64,000 nucleotides of DNA from assembly GCA_017633615.1 (NCBI GenBank), contig JAGBPB010000070.1, positions 1 through 64,000 of the forward strand. The letters run 5' to 3'. The notes under the pieces were generated by a model. That model saw nothing but the letters and a program-made list of their open reading frames with translations. It was not told where the DNA came from and searched no databases. Source of the stretch: Bacteroidaceae bacterium (GTDB lineage Bacteria; Bacteroidota; Bacteroidia; Bacteroidales; Bacteroidaceae). Shown one piece after another: positions 16,558-25,836 of the stretch (position 1 is the stretch's first letter; every line of letters starts with the position of its first letter). Position numbers and translations under genes: made by a program.

Positions 16558-18702
16558 ATGAAGAAACAATTCGTCATACTGTCCGTCCTGCTTTCTGTAC
16601 CGGCACTGGCACAGAATGTGGATGAACTGTCCAAACAACTTGACGAGGTTGTGGTAACCGCCACAGGTACGCCTCATACATTAAAGAATGTGCCTGTACA
16701 GACTGAGATCATTTCACACAAGCAGATAGAGCAGCTAGGCGCAGCATCGTTTGAGGATATCCTATCTCAACTTAGTTCAGGATTTGACTTCAATGCCGGC
16801 GACATGGGTAGTCAGATGACCCTGAACGGACTGGGCAACAACTACATCCTGATAATGATTGACGGCAAGCGCCTTAACGGTGACAACGGCGGAGAGAATG
16901 ACCTGGGCCGCATTGACCCGCACAACATAGACCACATTGAGATAGTCAAGGGAGCAGGCAGCGCCCTATACGGAAGCGATGCAATAGCAGGAGTGATAAA
17001 CATCATCACACGCCGTCACGATGACCAGGCCCTCTATCTGGAGAACACCACCCGCGGAGGTTCATATTTGGATCTGCGCCAGCACAACAGCATAGGGTTC
17101 AGCATAGGCAAGTTCACATCGCTCACCACATTCCAGCTCCAGCATTCCGATGGATGGCAGAACACTTCCGAAGAAGACCCGGCACAGACCGAATACCACA
17201 TATATGACTCGCGCAACAAGACAGTCAATATGTACACTAACGGCCAGTTGAGTGAGCGCATCTCCTACACGCCGTCAGACCGGCTCTCGTTCCAGGCCGA
17301 CGGTTATCTGTACCGCAAGCGCATCTACCGCCCTACCAACGGCCGCCATCCGTCATGTGATGTCAATACCTTTGACATGAAGTACCGCGATGCCGGTGCA
17401 TCATTCGGCTCTGATTATAAGCTGAACGGAACTGACCGCATTACGCTTGACGTAAGTTGGGACCGTCATGCCTACTACTATCACTATACAGACACCACCC
17501 TTGAGGAGGGCTATGACCCCAACGGGAACTATACGCCCTACTACCCTTATTTCCCAGATCAGGAGCATCTGCAGAGTGACCAGCAGCGCACTATGGCAGA
17601 GCTTAAGGGCATATTCAGTCTGCCTCTATCAAATCTGTTGAGTGCCGGCGCCGAATACCGATACGATTACCTGAACGCCCCTATGCGCGTCAAGGGCGGA
17701 AAAGCCGATGACTGGACCGCAGCATTATATCTGCAGGATGAGTTTACCGGACTGGACTGGCTCAACGTAACTGCCGGAATCAGACTCATTGAGAACAAGG
17801 CTTTCGGATTCCATGCCACCCCAAAGATAAGCGCAATGTTCAAGGCGGGTGATTTCCGCTTGCGTACAGGCTGGAGCAAGGGATTCAAATCCCCCACCCC
17901 CAAGGAGCAGGGTTATCACTATCTGCGCACAATGGGCGCCACCACATTCTTCTACATGGGCAACCCCGACCTCAAGCCACAGACATCAGATTATATATCG
18001 GCTGGCATAGAATACAGCCGCGGTGGTTTCTCCGCTTCAGTTACCGGATACCGGAATGAACTGTTCAATATGATTACCCTGGTCAACGTGCCCCTAAGTC
18101 AGATTCCGGCAGGAAGTGCACCGGAATATATGGGTGACGGCAGCGGTTCCATTACTCCGCGCATGTATATGAACATGGAGGATGCGCGTACCATGGGTAT
18201 TGACGCCTCATTCACTTGGCGTATCACATCCGATATCACCCTGGGCGGATCATACAGCTGGCTTGACACCAAGGCACACGTATATGACACAAAGCATGAC
18301 AGGCTTGACGAGGTAACCATCGAAGGTATGGCTCACCATAAAGGTAATGTCTATTCCACATGGCAGCACCGTTTCAACGATGCATACCGTCTGGGGCTGG
18401 GACTCTACGGACGCGCCAGCAGCACCCGATACTATCAGAACAACGGCAACGGCAAACCGTATCAGATATGGAAACTGACCACCACCCATGACCTGGGCCG
18501 CAGCAGGAACGGTCTGATATGGCGCATTGAAGCCGGCATTGACAATATCCTTGATTACAAGGAGACAACGCCGCACGGACTGCATTACGGTACAACTACT
18601 CCCGGCAGGACTTTCTACTGTACTCTCAGCATTAAGTTCTCAAAGGGTAAGAAGATGAACACCAAGGATGTAGAACGTGGCAGTATGGACGATGATGATT
18701 AA
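16558..18702 (+). CDS. btuB: Second TonB-dependent corrinoid receptor, BtuB-like
   Basis: A 714-residue receptor whose ATG directly follows the stop of the first receptor gene. It has a signal peptide, a TonB box region (LDEVVVTATGTP), a plug (GSALYGSDAIAGVINIIT) and a barrel, but lacks the N-terminal carboxypeptidase-like domain. After the barrel end (TFYCTLSIKF) there is an extra tail of about 20 residues finishing SMDDDD, unusual since barrel assembly normally uses a C-terminal aromatic. The two receptors may take different corrinoids, or one may take a precursor or metal complex. Confidence 0.9.
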   Translation: MKKQFVILSVLLSVPALAQNVDELSKQLDEVVVTATGTPHTLKNVPVQTEIISHKQIEQLGAASFEDILSQLSSGFDFNAGDMGSQMTLNGLGNNYILIMIDGKRLNGDNGGENDLGRIDPHNIDHIEIVKGAGSALYGSDAIAGVINIITRRHDDQALYLENTTRGGSYLDLRQHNSIGFSIGKFTSLTTFQLQHSDGWQNTSEEDPAQTEYHIYDSRNKTVNMYTNGQLSERISYTPSDRLSFQADGYLYRKRIYRPTNGRHPSCDVNTFDMKYRDAGASFGSDYKLNGTDRITLDVSWDRHAYYYHYTDTTLEEGYDPNGNYTPYYPYFPDQEHLQSDQQRTMAELKGIFSLPLSNLLSAGAEYRYDYLNAPMRVKGGKADDWTAALYLQDEFTGLDWLNVTAGIRLIENKAFGFHATPKISAMFKAGDFRLRTGWSKGFKSPTPKEQGYHYLRTMGATTFFYMGNPDLKPQTSDYISAGIEYSRGGFSASVTGYRNELFNMITLVNVPLSQIPAGSAPEYMGDGSGSITPRMYMNMEDARTMGIDASFTWRITSDITLGGSYSWLDTKAHVYDTKHDRLDEVTIEGMAHHKGNVYSTWQHRFNDAYRLGLGLYGRASSTRYYQNNGNGKPYQIWKLTTTHDLGRSRNGLIWRIEAGIDNILDYKETTPHGLHYGTTTPGRTFYCTLSIKFSKGKKMNTKDVERGSMDDDD

Positions 18703-18746
18703 TAACACAAATAACCTATAGTTTAACCTTTTAAAAACAAAACAAA

Positions 18747-19856
18747 ATGAGAAAATTCAGATTTATTCTGACAGCTATGGTAGCCATAGCAGGTTTCAGC
18801 TTTGTAAGCTGTGACAAAGACGAAGAAACAACCAAGAACAACTACACCCGTTATCAGGAGGCAGTTGATGCTCAGATCAACAAGAAGAATGACAAGGCAA
18901 TCCTGCTTGTTGCATTCGGTTCAACATGGGAGCAGGCTTTTGGTGCTTTCGATGAGACCATTGAGGCCTACAAGAAGGAATTCAAAGACTGCGACGTTTA
19001 TCTGAGCTACAGCTCAGCTATCTGCATCAACCGTGCTGCAGCAGGTGAGAACACCACTCCGCGTAACTACTACGCTCCTAACTTCTGGCTCCACGGACTG
19101 GGTGCTGCCAAGTACAGCACAATCATTGTCCAGTCACTGCAGGTTATCCCCGGTGAGGAGTTCTCACGCGTAGTAAACTACATCAAAGACTTTGGCAACA
19201 ACAGTCTGGGTGACCTGGATGACAAGTATCTGAAAGAAGTTACCGTTAAGCTTGGTATGCCGCTGCTGGCCACAGAGTCTGATGTCAAGGATGTTGCCAA
19301 TAAACTTGACAACCTCTATAAAACTAAGGCTGCTGAGGGTGTTGTAGCTTTCATGGGCCATGGTAACCCTGACAGTTATGATACATACAAGGCCAATAGT
19401 CGTTATATGGAACTTGAGGCTGAGCTTCAGAAATATAGCCCCAACTATTTTGTTGGAACTGTTGATGCTCCCCGGAACTATAAGGTTCAGGTTCTTAACC
19501 GAATGAAGGAGGCTGGCATTGCCGACGGTAAGGTATTCTTACACCCGCTTATGTCAATAGCCGGTGACCACGCCAACAATGATATGGCTGGTGATGACGG
19601 CAAGGACGACTTTGGAGGCGCTAATGCTACCGACCTCACACTTGAGGAATTTGAAGTTGAAGATCCTGAAGAGGATGAGATTGACGACCTTAGTTGGAAG
19701 TGGTTCTTCTATAAAAGCGGTTACGAATGCAATGACAACACTGCTATCGTAAAAGGTTTGCTTGAACTGAATGATATCCGTGGAGTCTGGATGCAGCACA
19801 CTAAGGACGCTGAAACTCTTGAAGAGGTTTACCACAGCATGTACCCCGAGGAATAA
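18747..19856 (+). CDS. cbiK: CbiK-like sirohydrochlorin cobaltochelatase lipoprotein
   Basis: A 369-residue protein related to CbiK, which inserts cobalt into sirohydrochlorin. It begins AILLVAFGSTWEQAF (51-65) and contains LQVIPGEEF (131-139), MGHGNPDS (203-210) and PLMSIAGDHANNDMAGD (267-283). H205 and H275 match the two metal-binding histidines of the family. Unlike cytoplasmic CbiK, it has a signal peptide with lipobox FVSC (C22), so it is a lipoprotein outside the cytoplasm. An acidic insertion of about 30 residues (284-315) follows the AGD motif. It lies between receptor and importer genes in the riboswitch operon, pointing to a role in uptake or metal handling. Porphyromonas IhtB, a haem-associated CbiK-like lipoprotein, is the closest parallel I know. 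Confidence 0.85.
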   Translation: MRKFRFILTAMVAIAGFSFVSCDKDEETTKNNYTRYQEAVDAQINKKNDKAILLVAFGSTWEQAFGAFDETIEAYKKEFKDCDVYLSYSSAICINRAAAGENTTPRNYYAPNFWLHGLGAAKYSTIIVQSLQVIPGEEFSRVVNYIKDFGNNSLGDLDDKYLKEVTVKLGMPLLATESDVKDVANKLDNLYKTKAAEGVVAFMGHGNPDSYDTYKANSRYMELEAELQKYSPNYFVGTVDAPRNYKVQVLNRMKEAGIADGKVFLHPLMSIAGDHANNDMAGDDGKDDFGGANATDLTLEEFEVEDPEEDEIDDLSWKWFFYKSGYECNDNTAIVKGLLELNDIRGVWMQHTKDAETLEEVYHSMYPEE

Positions 19857-19880
19857 TACATAATTCCTTATTTTTCAATT

Positions 19881-19921
19881 CCGCTATCCGGTGAGTATGA
19901 TAGGAGCTCACCGGATAACGG
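19881..19921 (+). other. Intercistronic hairpin
   Basis: ccgctatccggtgag pairs with ctcaccggataacgg (one mismatch) between the cbiK-like and btuF-like genes. Only a weak T-run follows, so it may protect the upstream mRNA or partly terminate, lowering importer expression relative to the receptors. Confidence 0.6.
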
Positions 19922-19949
19922 ATTTGGCTTTTACGACAAACTTCTTTTT

Positions 19950-21080
19950 ATGAAAAAGACTACACTTCTCTTTTCAGTTATTGTTCTGTTACTGGCCGGC
20001 TGTAAAGGCAGGCAAAACAGCACACGTGCCGGAATAGGAGGTACTGCCGACAGCACCACTATCAAGTACGCACAAGGCTTCACCCTGACCTATCTGGGCG
20101 ACATTCGTCTTATAGATCTGCAGGACCCCCAGAGAGAGGAGACCCAGTCTTTCCATTACGCACTTGTTCCCCGTGAGGGAACCAAACAGGAGATTCCCGA
20201 GGGCTATACCCCCGTTCCTGTCCCCATAAGCAAGGTTATCTGCATGACATCACTGCAGCTCTCCAGTTTCATAAAACTTGGCGAACTTGATGCCGTGGTA
20301 GGAATAACCAGCACACGTCATCTTTTCAATGAGGAGATGAACCAGCGCCTCAAGGATGGTCGCACGCACAAGATAGGCATTGAGGGTAACTTTGACAATG
20401 AGGTAATCATGGCGGTAAACCCCGACATCATACTCATTTCGCCCTTTAAGCGTGGCGGTTATGAGGCCCTCAAAAATGTAGACATAACACTTGTACCCCA
20501 TCTGGGCTACAAGGAGACAACACCCCTGGGCCAGGCCGAGTGGATAAAGTTTGCCGGTATGCTGCTGGGCTGTGAAGAGAAGGCCGACAGCATCTTTACC
20601 GGAATTGAGCAGCGCTATCTTGCCCTTACTGAACTGACACAAAACGTGAGCCACCGCCCCATGGTTTTCAGCGGTGAGTTGCAGGGTGGCAACTGGTATG
20701 CCGTGGGCGGACAGAGTTTCCTGGCACGTATTTTCCAGGATGCCGGAGGAGATTATTTCCTTAAGGATGACCCCCACTCCGGTGGTTTTACAATGGACTA
20801 TGAGGTTGTTTACAGCCAAGCCGCCAATGCGGACTTCTGGCGTATTGTTAACAGTTATCAGGGTGATTTCTCTTACGCCGCTCTGGCTGAGGATGATACC
20901 CGATATACTGATTTCAAGGCTTTCAAGGAGCACGGTGTAGTTTACTGCAACATGAGCCAGAAACCGTTCTATGAGAGTATGCCCATGGAGCCGGAACTGG
21001 TACTGAGTGATTTCATAAAGGCTTTCCACCCGGAGCTACTGCCAGACTATCAACCCCATTATTACGAGATTCTAAAATAG
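19950..21080 (+). CDS. btuF: Periplasmic corrinoid-binding lipoprotein, BtuF-like
   Basis: A 376-residue lipoprotein (lipobox LLAGC, C18) of the helical-backbone metal receptor class. ISKVICMTSLQLSSFIKLGE (about 90-110) and NPDIILISPF mark the two lobes of the BtuF/FecB-like fold. Family members bind cobalamin, haem or siderophores and hand them to a BtuC-type permease, which is the next gene. The riboswitch upstream favours a corrinoid. Confidence 0.85.
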   Translation: MKKTTLLFSVIVLLLAGCKGRQNSTRAGIGGTADSTTIKYAQGFTLTYLGDIRLIDLQDPQREETQSFHYALVPREGTKQEIPEGYTPVPVPISKVICMTSLQLSSFIKLGELDAVVGITSTRHLFNEEMNQRLKDGRTHKIGIEGNFDNEVIMAVNPDIILISPFKRGGYEALKNVDITLVPHLGYKETTPLGQAEWIKFAGMLLGCEEKADSIFTGIEQRYLALTELTQNVSHRPMVFSGELQGGNWYAVGGQSFLARIFQDAGGDYFLKDDPHSGGFTMDYEVVYSQAANADFWRIVNSYQGDFSYAALAEDDTRYTDFKAFKEHGVVYCNMSQKPFYESMPMEPELVLSDFIKAFHPELLPDYQPHYYEILK

Positions 21081-21101
21081 AATTAGTAAATTCGTAGCCC
21101 A

Positions 21102-22139
21102 ATGAGGCGTTCCATCATACCCAACATGTTGATTATAACGGTACTTATTTTAGTGCTGTTTCTGCTAAACGTGGCCCTTGGCTCAGTGAGTATACCCACG
21201 CGGGCTGCATGGAACATCTTGTGGGGCGTACCTGACCAGGATCCCATCTGGACCAACATTATTCTCAAATCAAGGGTACCGCAAACCCTTGTGGCTATAG
21301 TAGCCGGCGCAGGTCTGGCCATCAGCGGTCTGCACATGCAGACTGTTTTCCGCAATCCTCTGGCTGGTCCTTCAGTACTTGGTATCTGCTCTGGTGCCAG
21401 CCTGGGTGTAGCATTCGTAGTGTTGCTCTCCGGCAGCATTGGCGGCGTTGCACTGAGCCGTCTTGGATTTGCCGGTGACCTGGCAATGACAATAGGAGCC
21501 ATTGCAGGCGCTCTTGCTGTAATGACGCTTATAGTATATGTTTCACAGCGTGTAAAAGGCAATGTCACACTGCTGATAATAGGCGTAATGATAGGTTATG
21601 TAGCTAATGCCATCATAGGCGTTCTCAAATATTTCAGTGTTGAGGAGGATATACGCGCCTACGTTGTGTGGGGATTGGGCAGTTTCAGCCGCGTATCAGG
21701 TAACCAGATGTCATTGTTTGTCACAATGATGGTCATTCTCATGCCGCTCTCTTTCCTGCTCACCAAGACACTTAACCTGCTCCTTCTGGGTGATTCCTAT
21801 GCCCGTAATCTGGGTCTTAACATAAAACGCGCACGCCTTTTTGTAATCAGCTACTCAGGTATATTGGTGGCTGTAGTTACGGCTTATTGCGGTCCTATAA
21901 ACTTTTTAGGACTTGCCGTACCGCATCTGTGCCGTGCTGTGTTCCGCACATCGGACCACAGGATCCTTACTCCTGCATGTATTCTGATGGGTGCCCTGTT
22001 CGCATTGGCATGCAGCCTCATAGCCCGTATGCCTGGGATTGAAGGCGCTTTGCCCGTCAATTCCGTAACCGCACTTGTGGGTGCTCCTATAGTTATTTCA
22101 GTTCTGTTCCGCCGCAGGCGTGAAGATACAGCCGAATAA
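21102..22139 (+). CDS. btuC: BtuC/FecCD-type ABC permease
   Basis: A 345-residue permease with about nine to ten membrane helices. SRVPQTLVAIVAGAGLAISG and QTVFRNPLAGPSVLGICSGA (about 65-110) are the conserved FecCD blocks, and GPINFLGLAVPHLCR near residue 265 is the coupling region that contacts the ATPase. It starts 21 bp after btuF and stops 1 bp before btuD. It imports the bound tetrapyrrole across the inner membrane. Confidence 0.92.
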   Translation: MRRSIIPNMLIITVLILVLFLLNVALGSVSIPTRAAWNILWGVPDQDPIWTNIILKSRVPQTLVAIVAGAGLAISGLHMQTVFRNPLAGPSVLGICSGASLGVAFVVLLSGSIGGVALSRLGFAGDLAMTIGAIAGALAVMTLIVYVSQRVKGNVTLLIIGVMIGYVANAIIGVLKYFSVEEDIRAYVVWGLGSFSRVSGNQMSLFVTMMVILMPLSFLLTKTLNLLLLGDSYARNLGLNIKRARLFVISYSGILVAVVTAYCGPINFLGLAVPHLCRAVFRTSDHRILTPACILMGALFALACSLIARMPGIEGALPVNSVTALVGAPIVISVLFRRRREDTAE

Positions 22140-22140
22140 T

Positions 22141-22941
22141 ATGAAACAGCCCACCATTCAAATAGAATCCCTCAGTACGGGATACCGTGGTAAGAACAAT
22201 GTCACGATTGTTGCACACGATATCAACGCCACTATTCACGGAGGCGAACTTACATGTCTGCTCGGCCCTAACGGCGCCGGCAAATCAACACTGCTGCGTA
22301 CGCTGTCGGCATTTCTGCCACCTGTAAAGGGTGAAATCACCATCATGGGACGCAACCTGCGTGACTATTCAGACAAGGAACTCTCCAAGGCCATCGGCGT
22401 GGTTCTGACAGAGAAGACTGACCTCAGGAACATGAGCGTGGAGGATCTTATAGGTCTGGGACGCAGCCCATACACGGGATTCTGGGGCAACCTGCATAAG
22501 CAGGATCGTGAGGTTGTAGAAAAAGCCATTGAGATGGTTGGCATTGAGGCGCTCAAGGACCGCATGATTCAGACATTGAGTGACGGAGAACGCCAAAAGG
22601 TTATGATAGCAAAGGCGCTGGCTCAGGAGACTCCGGTAATATTCCTTGATGAGCCCACTGCATTCCTGGATTTTCCAAGCAAGGTGGAGATAATGCAACT
22701 GTTGCATACCCTATCACGCACTACGGGCAAAACCATCTTCCTGTCCACTCATGATTTGGAACTTGCTCTCCAGATAGCCGATACAATCTGGTTGATGGAC
22801 AAAGACAAAGGAGTCATGATAGGCACCCCTGAGAAACTGGCAAATGACGGTTCACTCAACAGTTTCTTCTCTCAAAGGGGTATCAACTTTGACATTCACA
22901 ACGTAAACGGCTCCCTATGCATAATACCCCAACTGAAATAA
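22141..22941 (+). CDS. btuD: BtuD/FecE-type ABC ATPase
   Basis: A 266-residue ATPase. Walker A is LGPNGAGKST (41-50), the signature LSDGERQKVMIAKAL (146-160) and Walker B VIFLDEPTAFLD (166-177). I use the ATG at 22141, which follows the permease stop by one base, rather than a GTG inside the permease gene. It completes the importer and is the last gene of the riboswitch operon; the next gene is convergent 6 bp away. Confidence 0.93.
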   Translation: MKQPTIQIESLSTGYRGKNNVTIVAHDINATIHGGELTCLLGPNGAGKSTLLRTLSAFLPPVKGEITIMGRNLRDYSDKELSKAIGVVLTEKTDLRNMSVEDLIGLGRSPYTGFWGNLHKQDREVVEKAIEMVGIEALKDRMIQTLSDGERQKVMIAKALAQETPVIFLDEPTAFLDFPSKVEIMQLLHTLSRTTGKTIFLSTHDLELALQIADTIWLMDKDKGVMIGTPEKLANDGSLNSFFSQRGINFDIHNVNGSLCIIPQLK

Positions 22942-22947
22942 CACGGT

Positions 22948-24045
22948 TTAGAAATAGAACCAATGCCAGGATATACCACCCTCACCGGGACGGTATTCAA
23001 GTGCTGGCGTGGGTAATTTAATACCACTCAAAACCCTTAAGATATGTTTGAGAGTCTTGTTTTTGCAAGGAATGCGCGAGATATCTATATCCGGTGCAAT
23101 AAATAATCTGCGTTGACGTGCACCATCAGGCATATATGCCAACTGACCGGGAGCATACTCCCATCCGCGCCCCCAACAGCCATCATCACCCACATGACCT
23201 GCCGGCTGAAGATTATTGTATTCGCCTGTCATTCCTTCGGCTCCATATCCCACAGCCCAGCCCAACCAGGATGGATATCGGCTATCCTCTTTCATGAAAA
23301 GAGATTTCACATCAAACGCCATCCATACGGTCAATCCGCTATAGTCCTCATATAATCTGTCCAGCCAGTCTTTGCCCATAATATAATCTCTCTCCATTGT
23401 GACAGGATTACATACATCATATTTTGACAAACCTGAATAATGATATGAACATTTCAAAGCTATGCGTTGCTCATGCCAAAGCGCCTGCTGACCCATAAAC
23501 AGTCCTGTTCCAAAAAGATTTGCCCCCATATCACCCCATGAAAAACCCCAATCACTTGACAATCCGTCAAAAATCTCCACCATGGTCATAATGGTCAATC
23601 CTAAAGGACCACCATAGAGGATTGAGCGTTTCTCATCCAAACCTGTCATAATAAGGGCCTCATAACCAAAATTGGCAAAATTATAGCATGAATTGGCGTG
23701 TCCCATCTTATCCATCTGGAGCCATTCCTTATTGTCATTGTAAAAATGGAAACCACCGGTCTCTGTTCCTGAGTACCATGATGAATACAGCGCACTCATA
23801 ACCCCGGTAATGATCAATCCCTCCGTACCCAATGTTATTATAGAGCCTTTTGACAAGGCTGGTTTGTTTTTTTCCGACTCAAATCCTGATATGCCTGATA
23901 AACCGGGAGAAGCACCGTTATCTGTAAAGAATGGATCAATATCAAATTCATAAGTTGAAAAAACTCCCGTATTATTATTGAAAGAACTTGCCGGAACCAC
24001 AAAAAAAATGGCAAGCATAAAGAATGACACTGTTCTTTTGATCAT
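22948..24045 (-). CDS. DUF2279 (YfiM-like) secreted protein
   Basis: A 365-residue protein with signal peptide (MIKRTVSFFMLAIFFVVPAS). KEWLQMDKMGHANSCYNFAN near residue 110 and WGFSWGDMGANLFGT near 170 are the conserved parts of the DUF2279 family, whose function is unknown. It starts 9 bp after the cbiJ-cbiD stop, so it is probably cotranscribed with cobalamin genes, although nothing else links it with that pathway. Confidence 0.8.
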   Translation of the reverse strand: MIKRTVSFFMLAIFFVVPASSFNNNTGVFSTYEFDIDPFFTDNGASPGLSGISGFESEKNKPALSKGSIITLGTEGLIITGVMSALYSSWYSGTETGGFHFYNDNKEWLQMDKMGHANSCYNFANFGYEALIMTGLDEKRSILYGGPLGLTIMTMVEIFDGLSSDWGFSWGDMGANLFGTGLFMGQQALWHEQRIALKCSYHYSGLSKYDVCNPVTMERDYIMGKDWLDRLYEDYSGLTVWMAFDVKSLFMKEDSRYPSWLGWAVGYGAEGMTGEYNNLQPAGHVGDDGCWGRGWEYAPGQLAYMPDGARQRRLFIAPDIDISRIPCKNKTLKHILRVLSGIKLPTPALEYRPGEGGISWHWFYF

Positions 24046-24054
24046 AGATTCCTT

Positions 24055-25836
24055 TTAATATATTTTTCCGTTTTCACTTATCAGAAGAATGGTAAGATTG
24101 CTTGTTTTAAGCAGGGTATCACAACAGGTATGGCAGTGGCGGATTACGGTCGATGCGAATGCCTCGATATTCTCCTGTGGAATAAGGGCCCAAAGTTCAC
24201 GGGCCAAAGTGATGCGGCCTATGGCACGACGCACACGCCAGGAACAGCCCGATTCCCGGGCCATTTTCCGGATGAACTTCTTGTCCATCACGCCCTCGCG
24301 ACTATGGGTATCAAGCATTCCGGCTGCCAGTTTTACAGCCTTACCTATCATCAAGCCCATTGTAATCTCATGGAATCCCAGTTCCTGCGCAATGCTTAGG
24401 GTTTCACCTATATAGTTGCCGTAATGCACAAAAGCCTGAGCGGGCAAATCAGGATACTGCGCTTTCACAAAACGCTCGCTACGGGCACCGGAGTTTATCA
24501 CCAGACGCGGTGTACCTACGGCCTTAGCCACCTCAACCTCACGACGTATCGCTTCAACGAATGCCTCCGATGAGAACGGTCTCACCACTCCCAGAGTTCC
24601 TATGATTGATATGCCGTCAACTATTCCAAGTTTGGGGTTGAAGGTCTTTTGAGCAAGCTCTGCACCTCCCGGTACAGAAACTGTTACATCCAGACCTCCG
24701 TCATAAAGGGCTGTAAGTTCCTCTGTAATCATGCGCCGCGGAACGGGATTGACTGCGGGCTCGCCAACCTCAAGGCCTATGCCCGGCAGTGTGATACGTC
24801 CCACCCCTTCACCTTGCAGGAAATGTACGCCCGGTTCACGGCTCAGCGCAACCTTAACACATACCGTGCAACCGTTTGTGACATCCGGATCATCGCCTGC
24901 ATCCTTTACAACCGATGCCTGCGCCCAATCCTGATCTATCTCACAATCCTGAACTGGGAGTGTAAAAAACTCACCGTCAGGTATGCTGAAACGCACTTCT
25001 GTCTGTTCTTCACCGCTCAACAATGCAGTCAGGGCTGCTTTTGCAGCAGCAGTGGCACATGCACCTGTGGTAAAACCGGTGCGCAGTTCATAGAATCCCG
25101 GAACCAGACGCTCAATCTCCTTACGCAATCCGTGCTCACCGGTTACGGTAATGAAATCAGCCGGAAGTTCAGGTCTTTTGACTGCATACAGCGGAATACC
25201 CAGCTCAAGTGCAGCAGCCGCTTTCTCCATAAAACCGCCAGTCAATCCGCTCTCCTTTGTTATTACGGCCTGAGGTTTTACTTCACACATCAGTTCCAGG
25301 TCCGAACCGTTCCCGTAGAACACCAGATTATCTGTATTGAAACCGGCCTTACGGGCCATCTCAACAGACTCCTCACGATCAAGAACGCGGAAAATGCATT
25401 TGTGATGATCCCAATAGGGCCTGAGCGCTGAAATGGTTTGGACTCCTGTAAGTGCAAGCAGATTATCTATACCCGCTTCTTCCAAACGGTTTATCGCATC
25501 GGCGTAATCATCACACCACGTAATATCCTGAGTACGTTCAGGGTAAGTGCGTTCATATCGGATTACGGGGATGGAAAGCGTTTGACTTACCTCACAGACC
25601 GTAGCATGCAGCTTTACCGCAAACGGATGGGCGGCATCAACAATAAGACGGATCTCATGCTCACGGCAGAATGCTGTCATTGCATCAGTATCCATTGCCC
25701 CGGTCACGTGCTCACCGTTATGGCTCTCAACCTGCTGAAGGTCTCCACGGGTGGAATACCAGAAACGGCGGCCGGCTTCATCGGCCACCTTGACAGCCAT
25801 ACGGCCCTCAGTGGTACCTCCCAGAATAAGTATCAT
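24055..25836 (-). CDS. cbiJD: Fused precorrin-6A reductase (CbiJ) and cobalt-precorrin-5B methyltransferase (CbiD)
   Basis: A 593-residue two-domain enzyme. Residues 1-245 are CbiJ/CobK (MILILGGTTEGR, IVDAAHPFAVKLHATV), which reduces the macrocycle. Residues 250-593 are CbiD (RTGFTTGACATAAAKAA, 252-268), which methylates C1 after ring contraction. CbiD acts just before CbiJ in the anaerobic route, so the fusion joins consecutive steps. Its ATG overlaps the stop of cbiGF (ATGA), indicating coupled translation. Confidence 0.92.
   Translation of the reverse strand: MILILGGTTEGRMAVKVADEAGRRFWYSTRGDLQQVESHNGEHVTGAMDTDAMTAFCREHEIRLIVDAAHPFAVKLHATVCEVSQTLSIPVIRYERTYPERTQDITWCDDYADAINRLEEAGIDNLLALTGVQTISALRPYWDHHKCIFRVLDREESVEMARKAGFNTDNLVFYGNGSDLELMCEVKPQAVITKESGLTGGFMEKAAAALELGIPLYAVKRPELPADFITVTGEHGLRKEIERLVPGFYELRTGFTTGACATAAAKAALTALLSGEEQTEVRFSIPDGEFFTLPVQDCEIDQDWAQASVVKDAGDDPDVTNGCTVCVKVALSREPGVHFLQGEGVGRITLPGIGLEVGEPAVNPVPRRMITEELTALYDGGLDVTVSVPGGAELAQKTFNPKLGIVDGISIIGTLGVVRPFSSEAFVEAIRREVEVAKAVGTPRLVINSGARSERFVKAQYPDLPAQAFVHYGNYIGETLSIAQELGFHEITMGLMIGKAVKLAAGMLDTHSREGVMDKKFIRKMARESGCSWRVRRAIGRITLARELWALIPQENIEAFASTVIRHCHTCCDTLLKTSNLTILLISENGKIY

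Noticed and set aside
24649..25431. Plus-strand 260-codon frame
   Set aside because: It lies wholly antisense to cbiJ-cbiD, has no family motif and is explained by the codon bias of the real gene.
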